Shown here piece after piece: positions 1-5,956 of a stretch of DNA of 27,115 nucleotides; the first letter of the stretch is position 1, and every line of letters starts with the position of its first letter. A program made the translations under genes and the position numbers. Source of the stretch: DASQVO01 sp035640715 (lineage in GTDB: Bacteria > Actinomycetota > Actinomycetes > Streptosporangiales > Streptosporangiaceae); NCBI GenBank assembly GCA_035640715.1, contig DASQVO010000286.1, positions 1 to 27,115 of the forward strand, read 5' to 3'. A model generated the notes under the pieces. That model searched no databases. It had not been told where the DNA came from and was given only the letters and a program-made list of their open reading frames with translations.

Positions 1-429
1 CATCACATGAGCCCCGAGCTTGCATTCGAGGCGCTGCGCCAGTACCGCCGCGAGTTCACTGCGCGCGCGGGGGGCGGGTCGCCGTACTCGGCGATGTCGG
101 TGCTCGCCTTCGCCAGCGACGACGATGAGGCGGTTCTCGACTTCGAAGCAGCGTGGACGCTGACCATCCAGAACATCCGCCGAGGGATACGTGAGCCCCT
201 GCGGCCGGAACAGGTACGCGACGTCGCCCGATCGGAGGAGTTCCGCGCTGGCCGGCACGACGACGGCCGGATGGTGACCGGTGAGCCGAAGGCCGTCGCC
301 GAGCGGCTCCTGGAGATGAAGCAGCTCGCCCACGTCGACGAGATCGTCGTCGTTACCCCGAGCCTGGACCGTGAGCGGCGCCGTGACAGCTACGTTGCGA
401 TTGCGGACGCCTGGCGCCGCGCCGCCTGA
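1..429 (+). CDS. LLM class flavin-dependent oxidoreductase, C-terminal part (cut by window edge)
   Basis: The reading frame is open at base 1, so this is the 3' end of a longer gene; the first ATG at position 7 is not taken as the real start. The 142 visible residues match the C-terminal third of bacterial luciferase-like (LLM, F420 or FMN dependent) monooxygenases: a YSAMSVLAFASDDDEA strand-helix segment, then MVTGEPKAVAERLLEM, which corresponds to the 'GTPEEVAERL' segment of the family, then VDEIVVVTPSLDRERR and a final helix. The flavin-binding N-terminal barrel is outside the window, so cofactor and substrate cannot be assigned. The gene ends with TGA at 427-429 and is followed by about 315 bp without a convincing gene. 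Confidence 0.8.
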   Translation, partial: HHMSPELAFEALRQYRREFTARAGGGSPYSAMSVLAFASDDDEAVLDFEAAWTLTIQNIRRGIREPLRPEQVRDVARSEEFRAGRHDDGRMVTGEPKAVAERLLEMKQLAHVDEIVVVTPSLDRERRRDSYVAIADAWRRAA

Positions 430-594
430 ATCCGGGCCTCCTGAATCCGGGCCGGCGGAAGCGACGGCTGCCGTCACAGGCTAGTCCTTAGATCTCCGGC
501 CGCGCCTGCCGCCGGCCCGCCCGCATCACCTCGTGCCCGAGGCCGCTACTCGGCGCGGCTGCCCTTCCCGCATGTGGCCCACAGCACTGCGCGA

Positions 595-616
595 CCATGA
601 TCCAATTGAATCGTGG
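595..616. promoter_or_regulatory. 22-bp imperfect palindrome centred on CAATTG, with a -10-like TACGAT beside it
   Basis: Positions 595-616 read the same on both strands at 18 of 22 bases, with a CAATTG core and flanking CCA..GAT / ATC..TGG arms. Directly downstream is TACGAT (617-622), a plausible -10 element for the plus-strand gene that starts at 744. This layout suggests an operator at that gene's promoter. The stretch 430-743 otherwise holds no gene I can support. The regulator is unknown and no good -35 was found. Confidence 0.4.
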
Positions 617-743
617 TACGATATGGAAAGAAGCCCGGCGGGGAACTGGCGCTCCCGGCCAGTGATGACCATGTGCCCATAGAGATGCGGCGGCCATACG
701 AAGCTCCGCACCAGGGATCGTTCGGACCTGCCTAGATGGGACG

Positions 744-1091
744 GTGGGGAAGATGAAGCGCTACAAGTACTGCGCCCTCGTCAAGCTGAACCCGGCCGCC
801 AGCGCCCAGGGAGCCGATGCGCCGTTGCCCGAGTCAGGCGGCCGCGTCGTGGTGCGGGCACACCATCACGCAACCCACCGCGACAAGATCTTCAGCGCCC
901 TCATCACCCCCACCCGCGGCGAGCCGCTGCGGGCGGCGGTAGATCACAGCACTCAGCTGACCATGACCGTGCTCGGTGACGACGCCTGCGACTATCTCGA
1001 AGCCGGAGACACGTTCGTGCTCTGGCGCGGCCATGACATCGGGCAGGGCGTGATCACCCGCCGCCTGGTCCTGTGGGCGGATGCGCCGTAG
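744..1091 (+). CDS. Small EF-Tu C-terminal-barrel-like protein, function unknown
   Basis: Encodes 115 residues from a GTG at 744; an alternative ATG lies at 753 (MKRYKYCALV), which is where many relatives appear to begin. The segments VVVRAHHHATHRDKIFSALI, LTMTVLGDDACDYLEAGD and FVLWRGHDIGQGVITRRL recall the beta-barrel seen in the C-terminal domain of EF-Tu, which occurs as free-standing short proteins in actinomycetes. There is no GTPase domain, signal peptide or membrane segment, so it is probably cytoplasmic. The HHH run could bind metal, but that is only inferred. It is convergent with the ATPase fusion gene, 30 bp away. No specific function can be given. Confidence 0.7.
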   Translation: MGKMKRYKYCALVKLNPAASAQGADAPLPESGGRVVVRAHHHATHRDKIFSALITPTRGEPLRAAVDHSTQLTMTVLGDDACDYLEAGDTFVLWRGHDIGQGVITRRLVLWADAP

Positions 1092-1121
1092 AACGGTCCT
1101 TCCGTAAACATGTGGCGACGG

Positions 1122-3152
1122 TCAGGGCGTGCCGGGCGCCGTGACGGCCGCGTTGACGGTGACCTGGCCGGCGTGCCTGAACGTGAGGGTCAGCGGCACG
1201 CTGGCGTCCGTCTCGAACGCCATCGGATCTATCAGGATCACATCGTTGCCGAACGGGGTCAGGGTGACACTGGCCCCCGCTGGGATCGTCAGCCCCGGGA
1301 TCACGGAACCGGGGCTCTCAGGGCCGGTGCGGCGTTCCAGCACGATCCGGCGCGCGACCGGGCTGCGGACCGAGAGCAGCTCATCCGGCTTGCTGCTCAG
1401 GTTGCGGATGGTGAGGTAGGTGCTCGCACTGGTCACGGCGGAGGCCGTGGCGGCCGTGTAGCCCCGCATCGGAACGGCAGCCAGGCTGATCTGGATCCGC
1501 ACCGGCGTGATGGTGCCCGCCCCGCCGGTGGCGACCCAGACAGACAGCAGCCCGATCAGGACGGCCGCGCAGGCCACGGGTCCCGCGGCGGCCCGCACCA
1601 GGTCACGCAGCCAGTTCCGGGCGCCGGACCGCAACGTGCCGCCGACCGTGGCCACAGCGCTCAGGAGACGGGCGGCGGCCTCCCGGGCGATGGCCTGGCC
1701 GATCGGGTGCTCGGACGCGTCTTCCACTGCCCCGGCCAGCGACAGCGCCTCATTCTCGCCGGTCCCCGGCGAAGTGGTGATGGCGTGCAGCCGCATCGTT
1801 CCGGTGGTCATGGTGCCCGTCTTGTCGAGGACGGCGACCTGGACCCGGCGGGCCGCCTCCAGTGCACGTGCGCTCTTGACCAGGATGCCGAGCTGGGCGC
1901 CCCGGCCGACCGCCGCCAGCAGCGCCGTGGGAGTCGCCAGGCCCAGCGCGCACGGACACGCGACCACCAGGACCGCGACCGCCGCGCTCCCGGCGGCGGC
2001 CCCGGACAGGCCGGCGCCCAGCCAGAACCCAAGGGTGGCGACCGCGAGGCTGATCACGCACGGCACGAAGACCGCGGCGATCCGGTCGGCCAGCCGCTGC
2101 GCGGACGCCTTGGAGCTCTGCGCCTCGCTGACCAGCCGGGTGATCTGCGCCAGCAGCGTGTCCCCGCCGACCCGGGTGGCGTGCACCACCAGCCGGCCGC
2201 TCATGTTGAGTGTCGCGCCGGTCACCTCGTCTCCCGGCCCGACCTCGGCCGGCATGGACTCCCCGGTGATCAGCGACGCGTCAATGGCCGAGCTGCCCTC
2301 GGTGACGACGCCGTCGGTGGCGATCTTCTCGCCGGGCCGGACCACGAACAGCTCGCCGGCCATCAGGGCATCGACGGTTACCCGCTGCTCCGTGCCGTCG
2401 CGCAGCACGGCCACGGTCTTGGCGCCGAGCCCGGCCAGGGCGGTGAGCGCGGCGCCGGACTGCGCCCTGGTCCGCGCCTCCAGGAAACGGCCGGTCAGTA
2501 CTGCGGCGGTGACGCCGGCGGCCGCGTCCAGGTACAGCGGATGCCCGCTCACCGAGGTGAACGTGAACGCAAACGACATCCGCATGCCGGGGCCGCCGGC
2601 CGCGCTGAACAGCAGCTCGTATACCGACCAGCTGAATGAGACGGCCACCGCGGCGCTGACCAGCGTGTCCATCGTCGCCGCGCCGTGGCCCAGGCCCAGC
2701 CAGGCGCTGCGGTGCAGCGGCCAGGCGCCCCACACCGCCACCGGGCCGGCCAGCAACAGGCTCAGCCACTGCCAGCCGCTGAACTGCGCGGCCGGGACCA
2801 TCGCGATCGCGATGACCGCGGCGGCCAGCGGGATGCAGATGGCGACGCGCCGGCCCAGCGTGCGGGTCGCCAGGTCGTCGGGCGGGGTCTGCGCCGCGGC
2901 GGCGGGAGCCGGGAACGTGGCTGAGTATCCGCACGACTCGATCACGCCGATCAGCTCGGCGGGCCCACGCCCGCCGGTGCTGGCGAAGCAGGCCCGGCCC
3001 GTGGCGTAATTGACGCTCGCCGCCACGCCGTCCAGCCGGTTCAGCCGCCGCTCGATCCGCGCCGCGCACGCGCCGCAGCTCATCCCGCCGACGACCAGTT
3101 CGGCCTGTACACTGGCGCCCGTTCCGGGCTTACCCGTCGCCGTGTCGTTCAT
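1122..3152 (-). CDS. Truncated CopA-type copper P-type ATPase fused in frame to a membrane-anchored PCuAC-like domain
   Basis: Encodes 676 residues. Residues 1-496 are a Cu(I) P1B-ATPase: HMA domain with GMSCGAC at 23-29, membrane helices from about 100 on, TGES 296-299, the CPC transport motif 399-401, the phosphorylation site DKTGT at 443-447 and SEHPIG 480-485. Just after, near residue 497 (about base 1664), the family sequence stops. The rest of the nucleotide-binding domain, the GDGxND hinge and the last two helices are absent. Residues 500-676 instead form a short basic N-terminus, one hydrophobic segment (about 520-541) and a PCuAC-like beta domain. An ATPase lacking GDGxND should not pump. 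Frame and codon use are continuous across the junction. The ATG at 3152 overlaps the stop of the upstream gene (ATGA), which decides the start. This is either a pseudogene made by deletion joining copA to a neighbouring PCuAC gene, or a repurposed copper-binding fusion. Confidence 0.8.
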   Translation of the reverse strand: MNDTATGKPGTGASVQAELVVGGMSCGACAARIERRLNRLDGVAASVNYATGRACFASTGGRGPAELIGVIESCGYSATFPAPAAAAQTPPDDLATRTLGRRVAICIPLAAAVIAIAMVPAAQFSGWQWLSLLLAGPVAVWGAWPLHRSAWLGLGHGAATMDTLVSAAVAVSFSWSVYELLFSAAGGPGMRMSFAFTFTSVSGHPLYLDAAAGVTAAVLTGRFLEARTRAQSGAALTALAGLGAKTVAVLRDGTEQRVTVDALMAGELFVVRPGEKIATDGVVTEGSSAIDASLITGESMPAEVGPGDEVTGATLNMSGRLVVHATRVGGDTLLAQITRLVSEAQSSKASAQRLADRIAAVFVPCVISLAVATLGFWLGAGLSGAAAGSAAVAVLVVACPCALGLATPTALLAAVGRGAQLGILVKSARALEAARRVQVAVLDKTGTMTTGTMRLHAITTSPGTGENEALSLAGAVEDASEHPIGQAIAREAAARLLSAVATVGGTLRSGARNWLRDLVRAAAGPVACAAVLIGLLSVWVATGGAGTITPVRIQISLAAVPMRGYTAATASAVTSASTYLTIRNLSSKPDELLSVRSPVARRIVLERRTGPESPGSVIPGLTIPAGASVTLTPFGNDVILIDPMAFETDASVPLTLTFRHAGQVTVNAAVTAPGTP

Positions 3153-3397
3153 GGCCGGCCGCTTCTGCCCGGCGCGACAGGGGAGTGACCGCCCATGTTC
3201 ATGGAGCCGGAACCGCCCATGTTCATCGAGCCCGAACCGCCGCCCCCCGATTGGGACACGCCGATGGTGACCGGGCCGAGATGTGCCCCGGCCGCGTGCG
3301 CTCCGGCGAAGATCGCCGCGAGCAGCAGCAGGAAGCCGCACAGCTTCGCCGCCGGACTCACCGGGTTATCGCCTTCCTTCGGCCCTGCGCTCTTCAT
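3149..3397 (-). CDS. Small Met-rich membrane protein, probable copper binder
   Basis: Encodes 82 residues: a short charged N-terminus (MKSAGPKEGDN), one hydrophobic segment at about 13-38 ending AGAHAAGAHLGPV, then an extracytoplasmic glycine/serine tail carrying GSGSMNMG twice and MGGH. Met-X-Met and His clusters outside the membrane are typical Cu(I) ligands in copper-resistance proteins; the role is inferred from this and from the neighbour. The repeat is an in-frame 24-bp tandem duplication (3192-3215 and 3216-3239, two mismatches). The stop overlaps the ATPase start as ATGA, so the two are probably translationally coupled. Longer actinomycete relatives next to copA carry an extra C-terminal domain, so this may be a shortened form. 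The ATG at 3397 was chosen because the preceding codons run into the promoter; no strong ribosome site is visible. Confidence 0.65.
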   Translation of the reverse strand: MKSAGPKEGDNPVSPAAKLCGFLLLLAAIFAGAHAAGAHLGPVTIGVSQSGGGGSGSMNMGGSGSMNMGGHSPVAPGRSGRP

Positions 3398-3427
3398 GCG
3401 GCCGTGCCCGCGGAACAACGTGGCCAG

Positions 3428-3456
3428 CGTATAACTACGGGTCGTAGTATGTGGCA
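3428..3456 (-). promoter_or_regulatory. Promoter of the minus-strand copper operon with a perfect dyad filling the spacer
   Basis: On the minus strand TGCCAC (3456-3451) and TATACG (3433-3428) are separated by 17 bp, a normal -35/-10 spacing. The perfect inverted repeat ACTACGGGTCGTAGT (3434-3448, 6-bp arms, 3-bp centre) lies exactly in the spacer. The predicted transcript starts about 25 bp ahead of the ATG at 3397. A dyad between the two hexamers suggests direct control by a metal- or stress-sensing regulator. The sequence does not resemble a GC-rich CsoR box; TAC..GTA arms are closer to BlaI/CopY-type sites, which is an inference. Confidence 0.5.
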
Positions 3457-3499
3457 CGGGCACGGAGTTTATTATGTTGCTGAAGCCGCCCACGACGCG

Positions 3500-3515
3500 C
3501 GTAAGCATGCTTACG
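3500..3515. promoter_or_regulatory. Perfect 16-bp palindrome
   Basis: CGTAAGCATGCTTACG at 3500-3515 is a perfect palindrome with no spacer. It lies about 45 bp from the -35 of the minus-strand copper operon and about 90 bp ahead of the HMA remnant. Position and symmetry suggest a second operator in this divergent region. No regulator is identified. Confidence 0.4.
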
Positions 3516-3602
3516 GACATCGAGCCGGGCGGCGAGCGGCCCACCGGGAGGCGGATGCGGGAGGTGCTTTCGCCATTGCGCGCTGAGGCGGCCACGCCGG
3601 CC

Positions 3603-3716
3603 ATGCGGGATGTCGAGCGTCCGATCGAGGGGATGAGCTGCGCGGCGTGCGCTGGCGCGCGGCACGTTCCGGCACCATCCGGAAAACAGCCAGCCCGTCA
3701 CCATATTTACTGGTGA
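3603..3716 (+). pseudogene. Remnant of the N-terminus of a second copper P-type ATPase (HMA domain)
   Basis: The plus-strand frame from ATG 3603 starts MRDVERPIEGMSCAACA, which is the opening beta strand and metal-binding loop of a CopA HMA domain (PIEGMxCxxC). After MSCAACA (about base 3653) similarity ends and the frame closes at 3716. The rest of the HMA domain and all ATPase parts are missing. The fragment sits just upstream of csoR, where a copA gene would be expected. It is best read as the stub left by deletion of a second ATPase gene. The frame is open upstream to 3474, but that part is unrecognisable. Confidence 0.55.
3698..3716. promoter_or_regulatory. Inverted repeat upstream of csoR
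   Basis: TCACCA (3698-3703) and TGGTGA (3711-3716) form perfect 6-bp arms around an AT-rich 7-bp centre (TATTTAC). It lies about 36 bp ahead of the csoR ATG in an otherwise GC-rich region, so it may be a promoter/operator element of csoR. It has no G-tract as in known CsoR boxes, so self-regulation by CsoR through this site is not supported. Confidence 0.3.
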
Positions 3717-3752
3717 GTGAGGCGCTGGACGCGCAACGAACCGGAGGGCGGC

Positions 3753-4034
3753 ATGTACGGGTACAGCCACGACAAAGACAGCTATCTCAAGCGGCTGCGC
3801 CGCATCGAGGGCCAGGTCCGCGGCCTGCAGCGGATGATCGACGAGGACAAGTACTGCATCGACATCCTCACTCAGGTGGCGGCCGCGACCAAGGCCCTGC
3901 AATCGGTCGCCCTCGGCCTGCTCGAGGAGCATCTGAGCCACTGCGTCACCCAGGCGGTGGCTGAAGGCGGAGACAGCGCGGCCGAGAAGGTCCGCGAAGC
4001 CTCCGACGCGATCGCGCGTCTCGTCCGGTCATGA
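3753..4034 (+). CDS. csoR: Copper-sensing transcriptional repressor CsoR
   Basis: Encodes 93 residues, normal for the CsoR/RcnR (DUF156) family of all-helical repressors. DSYLKRLRRIEGQVRGLQRM near the N-terminus is the family's DNA-contacting helix signature. The Cu(I) ligand set is present as Cys35 (KYCID), His60 (EEH) and Cys64 (LSHCV), with the 25- and 4-residue spacing of the C-H-C triad in the Mycobacterium tuberculosis CsoR. It should be a cytosolic repressor released from its operator by Cu(I). The start at 3753 is fixed by GGAGGG at 3743-3748; an upstream in-frame start at 3717 lacks such a site. copZ follows after 31 bp on the same strand, so the two are probably co-transcribed. GC-rich CsoR-type boxes occur at 4608-4690. 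Confidence 0.95.
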   Translation: MYGYSHDKDSYLKRLRRIEGQVRGLQRMIDEDKYCIDILTQVAAATKALQSVALGLLEEHLSHCVTQAVAEGGDSAAEKVREASDAIARLVRS

Positions 4035-4065
4035 CCGGCAGCCAAGATCACAGAAAGGGCTCCTG

Positions 4066-4287
4066 ATGCCGACAACGACCTACCCGGTGACCGGCATGAC
4101 CTGCGGGCACTGCGTGCAGGCGGTGACCAGCGAGCTGACCAGCCTCGCCGGAGTGTCCGGCGTGACGGTCGACCTCGCGCCCGACGGCGTCTCCCGCGTG
4201 ACCGTCACCAGCGACGGGCCGCTGCCCGAGCACGTGGTCAGCGAGGCGCTCGACGAGGCCGGCGGTTATCTCCTGGCCACGACCTGA
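4066..4287 (+). CDS. copZ: Copper chaperone CopZ (heavy-metal-associated domain protein)
   Basis: Encodes 73 residues forming a single HMA domain (ferredoxin-like fold). VTGMTCGHC at about 8-16 holds the MxCxxC metal loop, followed by LAGVSGVTVDL and EALDEAGGYLL, the expected strands and helix. Its role is to carry Cu(I) in the cytosol and hand it to a copper ATPase or to CsoR. The start is supported by the purine-rich GAAAGGG ahead of 4066 and by the normal domain length. It lies 31 bp downstream of csoR. The only ATPase in the window lacks its catalytic half, so the real acceptor may be encoded elsewhere. A short GC hairpin (4304-4316) follows the stop but has no T-tract. Confidence 0.95.
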   Translation: MPTTTYPVTGMTCGHCVQAVTSELTSLAGVSGVTVDLAPDGVSRVTVTSDGPLPEHVVSEALDEAGGYLLATT

Positions 4288-4394
4288 CTTGCCGGGAGCT
4301 GTCGCGGCTGCGCCGCCTCAGGCCGCCCGGAGAAATCACCGTGTTCCGGCTCGTGGGCCGGTACTCCCCACCGCTCCGCCCATCGCTGCGCGGT

Positions 4395-4556
4395 TCAGCG
4401 GGCCATCAGGCCGGCCACCGCCTCATCCAGGCGCCCGGAACGGGCCTCCTCGACGAGCACCTGGAACTGGTCCGCGCTCATCTGAACTCGCTGGCCGAAA
4501 TCATCGGTGATGGCGATCTTCCGCTCCGGCGGTGCCTGGTGATCAACGGGCGTCAA
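4395..4556 (-). CDS. Possible 53-residue hypothetical protein (TTG start)
   Basis: The minus-strand frame between an in-frame stop just upstream of 4556 and TGA at 4395 codes for up to 53 residues. KIAITDDFGQRVQMSADQF is followed by an acidic amphipathic helix (QVLVEEARSGRLDEAVAGL). The composition looks protein-like: charged and hydrophobic residues in helical register, and codons ending in G/C. The only start for the full frame is TTG at 4556, without a clear ribosome site; an internal ATG lies at 4478. It reads away from the 22-bp repeat array at 4608-4690, so it could be under that array's control. I do not recognise the family. It may also be the end of a lost gene. Confidence 0.35.
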   Translation of the reverse strand: MTPVDHQAPPERKIAITDDFGQRVQMSADQFQVLVEEARSGRLDEAVAGLMAR

Positions 4557-4585
4557 TCATTTACTGCCCGGGTAATGCACAAGTT

Positions 4586-4690
4586 GCCCTCCCGAGGGCC
4601 GTCATCTATACCTCCAGAGGGTTTGGTTAATACCCCCGGCGGGTTTTTCAAATACCCAGCCATGGTTCCGGTAATACTTCCGGAGGGTTT
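4586..4690. repeat. Array of four 22-bp-spaced dyads resembling CsoR boxes, plus one flanking dyad
   Basis: Four 17-bp units start at 4608, 4630, 4652 and 4674, exactly 22 bp apart. Three fit ATACnnCCnGnGGGTTT: ATACCTCCAGAGGGTTT, ATACCCCCGGCGGGTTT and ATACTTCCGGAGGGTTT. The third in order (4652-4668) is degenerate. A further dyad GCCCTC-CC-GAGGGC lies at 4586-4599. The ATACC(C)...GGG(T) layout resembles known CsoR operators, and csoR lies 600 bp away. The 22-bp period is about two helical turns, so bound proteins would sit on one DNA face, and it is not a multiple of three, so the repeat is not a coding one. Likely targets are the plus-strand genes from 4940 and the small minus-strand frame at 4556. 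Confidence 0.6.
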
Positions 4691-4739
4691 ATCCATCATG
4701 CCTGCCCGGTTGGTTCGTGCGGCTTTCCCTGCCGTCTCT

Positions 4740-4794
4740 GGACGGTATCGTCCAAGGTAGCTTGCGTTTGATGGCGTACTGTTCGGTATATATT
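4740..4794 (+). promoter_or_regulatory. Candidate promoter of the 4940-6786 membrane-protein pair with an upstream dyad
   Basis: GGACG-GTAT-CGTCC (4740-4753) is a perfect inverted repeat. Downstream, TTTGAT (4767-4772) and TATATT (4789-4794) are spaced 16 bp, an acceptable sigma-70-type pair in a locally AT-rich stretch. The predicted start near 4800 leaves a leader of about 140 bases before the ATG at 4940. Together with the 22-bp array just upstream, this looks like the control region of the two membrane-protein genes. No regulator is assigned to the GGACG dyad. Confidence 0.4.
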
Positions 4795-4939
4795 GCATTG
4801 TCCACTAACGCCATCTACTATTCTTTGCAGAGATGAGCATGCTCGGAAATCGCCCTGGCCTGGCCCATTCCGGCCCGGTGCCGAAACCGCATTCCTCTGG
4901 CAGGCGCCGGGTCCTGGGTGAACGAGCGAGGAGCGCCGG

Positions 4940-5956
4940 ATGAGCGACATCGCCACCGCGGGAAGCCGCGCCACCTGGCGGGGGGCGCGGAGCACGGCGG
5001 CGAATGCTACCTGGGAAGTGCCGGACATCAGGAGGGTGCTCCAGCTGGTCCTGGCCGCCGTGTGGCTGCTCGACGGCGTGCTCCAGTACCAGTCCTTCAT
5101 GTTCACCAAGGCGTTCGGGCAGATGCTCGCGGCGACCGCACTGGGCAACCCCGCCGTCGTCGCCCGCCCGATCACCTGGAACGCCGGCCTCATCGAGCAT
5201 CACGGCGTGCCGCTGAACACGATCTTCGCTACCGTCCAGTTGCTGCTGGCGCTCGGGATCGCCTGGCGGCCGACGGTCCGGCCCGCCCTGGCCGCCTCGA
5301 TCGCCTGGTCGCTCGGCGTGTGGTGGTTCGGCGAAGGGCTCGGGGGAGTTCTGAATGGGGCGGCAAACCCGGTCAGCGGCGCTCCCGGCGCGGTGATTCT
5401 CTACGCGCTGCTCGCGGTGCTCTTGTGGCCCGCGGACCGCGGCGGCAGGCCGGCGCTCTTCACGGCGGCGCGGCCGCTGGGGGCGCGGGCCGCGCGGGCG
5501 CTGTGGCTCGTGCTATGGGCCAGCCTGGCCTACTTCGCTCTCCTGCCCGCGAACCGGGCACCCCAAGCGCTGCACGACATGATCGCCGGCATGGCGGACG
5601 GTGAGCCCGGCTGGCTCGCGGCCATCGACAGGCATGCGGCCTCACTCCTCGCCCACCAGGGCCTGGCCGCCTCGATCGTGCTGGCCATCGCGCTCGCAGT
5701 GATCGCGGCCGGCGTCTACCTGCCGGCCCCGGCCGCCCGGGCCACCCTGATCCTGGCCATCGTGGTGGCCGCGCTCATCTGGGTTGTCGGGGAGGCGTTC
5801 GGGATGATCTTCACCGGCGGGGGCACCGACCCCAACTCGGGCCCGCTGCTCGCCCTGCTCGCGCTCGCCTACTGGCCGGCCAGGACCATGGCCGCACCAC
5901 CGCCACCGGCCGCCGGTCATTCCCCGGCTGGTGGGGAAGAAGGGGTGACAGCATGA
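4940..5956 (+). CDS. Multi-pass membrane protein, copper-island associated, function unknown
   Basis: Encodes 338 residues with about eight hydrophobic segments (for example LQLVLAAVWLLDGVLQYQ, TIFATVQLLLALGIAW, LAASIVLAIALAVIAAGVYL and LILAIVVAALIWVV). Notable conserved-looking parts are FMFTKAFGQM near the N-terminus, WWFGEGLGGVL in the middle and GEAFGMIFTGGGTDPNSGP near the C-terminus. Such proteins occur beside copper genes in other actinomycetes, but I know of no assigned function. The start follows GAGGAG at about 4927-4932. The last codon overlaps the next gene's ATG (ATGA), so the two proteins are likely made together. Met and Phe/His residues in loops would allow a role in copper uptake or handling, which is inference. 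Confidence 0.75.
   Translation: MSDIATAGSRATWRGARSTAANATWEVPDIRRVLQLVLAAVWLLDGVLQYQSFMFTKAFGQMLAATALGNPAVVARPITWNAGLIEHHGVPLNTIFATVQLLLALGIAWRPTVRPALAASIAWSLGVWWFGEGLGGVLNGAANPVSGAPGAVILYALLAVLLWPADRGGRPALFTAARPLGARAARALWLVLWASLAYFALLPANRAPQALHDMIAGMADGEPGWLAAIDRHAASLLAHQGLAASIVLAIALAVIAAGVYLPAPAARATLILAIVVAALIWVVGEAFGMIFTGGGTDPNSGPLLALLALAYWPARTMAAPPPPAAGHSPAGGEEGVTA

Noticed and set aside
1110..3009. Two long plus-strand reading frames of about 500 codons opposite the ATPase fusion gene
   Set aside because: Both are antisense shadows in high-GC DNA. They are Arg/Gly/Ala-rich, show no domain, and the minus-strand frame carries all the P-type ATPase motifs.
3474..3602. Extension of the HMA remnant upstream to an ATG at 3474
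   Set aside because: The added residues are not similar to any CopA N-terminus, and the frame covers the 16-bp palindrome, so it is more likely regulatory DNA.
4341..4798. Plus- and minus-strand frames across the 22-bp repeat region (139 and 81 codons)
   Set aside because: The repeat period is not a multiple of three and the predicted proteins have no coherent composition; the DNA looks regulatory.
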